Source: an uncultured Microbacterium sp.
GTDB taxonomy: Bacteria; Actinomycetota; Actinomycetes; Actinomycetales; Microbacteriaceae
Reading direction: 5' to 3'
Length of the DNA: 15,851 nucleotides
Assembly (NCBI GenBank): GCA_937926065.1
Contig: CALANM010000030.1
Location: 1-15,851, forward strand
Position numbers and translations under genes: made by a program. The notes beneath the pieces were generated by a model. It searched no databases. It was given only the letters and a program-made list of their open reading frames with translations, and was not told where the DNA came from. Positions 15,798-15,851 of this stretch are shown piece by piece (the stretch's first letter is position 1; every line of letters begins with the position of its first letter).

Positions 15798-15851
15798 ATG
15801 ACCGGCTTCGACTTCGCCAAGGCCCGCGAAACTCTGGGCATCCCGGAGGAC
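15798..15851 (+). CDS. Start of an unidentified gene, cut by window edge
   Basis: Eighteen codons from ATG 15798 to the window end, reading MTGFDFAKARETLGIPED. It follows the rsmI stop by 15 nt on the same strand, with only a weak TAGG before the ATG. The codons have the GC-rich third positions of the neighbours, so I take it as coding. The fragment is too short to assign; it does not resemble the start of MetG, which is common near rsmI in actinobacteria. Confidence 0.55.
   Translation, partial: MTGFDFAKARETLGIPED

Overview
The window is about 70% GC by eye, densely packed with genes, and uses GTG starts freely. It also holds a pmt/rsmI divergent pair as seen in actinobacteria such as Mycobacterium tuberculosis. 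Together with the protein sequences, this points to a high-GC actinobacterium, most likely Microbacteriaceae (Microbacterium-like). That placement is an inference and was not checked by search.

Layout. Positions 1-13172 carry a minus-strand block. Read in transcription order (right to left) it encodes: a membrane-anchored Ser/Thr kinase (12030-13172); a 1951-residue secreted or anchored protein with a propeller-like N-terminus, cadherin/tandem-95-like Ig repeats and FN3-like repeats (6173-12028); a MoxR AAA+ ATPase (5170-6135); a DUF58 protein (3818-5173); a multi-pass transglutaminase-like protein (1353-3821); and the N-terminal third of the DEAH helicase HrpA (1-1317, cut by the window edge). 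Junctions are 1 nt, 37 nt, two 4-nt start/stop overlaps and 35 nt, so at least the first five genes look like one operon. Right of a 187-bp leader/intergenic stretch (13173-13359) lies a minus-strand protein O-mannosyltransferase (13360-14949). It is divergent from plus-strand rsmI (14967-15782), followed by the first 18 codons of an unidentified gene (15798 onward).

How they may work together. Kinase, FN3/Ig protein, AAA-ATPase, DUF58 and transglutaminase, in that order, match the cluster described in Bifidobacterium as PFNA (pkb2, fn3, aaa-atp, duf58, tgm). MoxR/DUF58/transglutaminase-like trios are widespread and usually thought of as chaperone/assembly modules acting at the membrane. In this copy the kinase has almost no extracellular part, and the giant ectodomain protein has almost no cytosolic part, so together they could form a split receptor. 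The transglutaminase-like domain appears to have lost the catalytic Cys and His, which suggests a binding or scaffold role. The Pmt next door could glycosylate the exported parts of the system, but that link is only proximity.

Non-coding signals are few. I see a pair of mutually exclusive hairpins around the hrpA start, a GC-alternating hairpin in the kinase leader, and a very compact divergent promoter between pmt and rsmI with probable leaderless starts. The 7-mer GGATGCC/GGCATCC is scattered through the genes more often than composition predicts. No mobile element, CRISPR array, tRNA or rRNA was seen, and no gap without a gene exceeds 300 bases.
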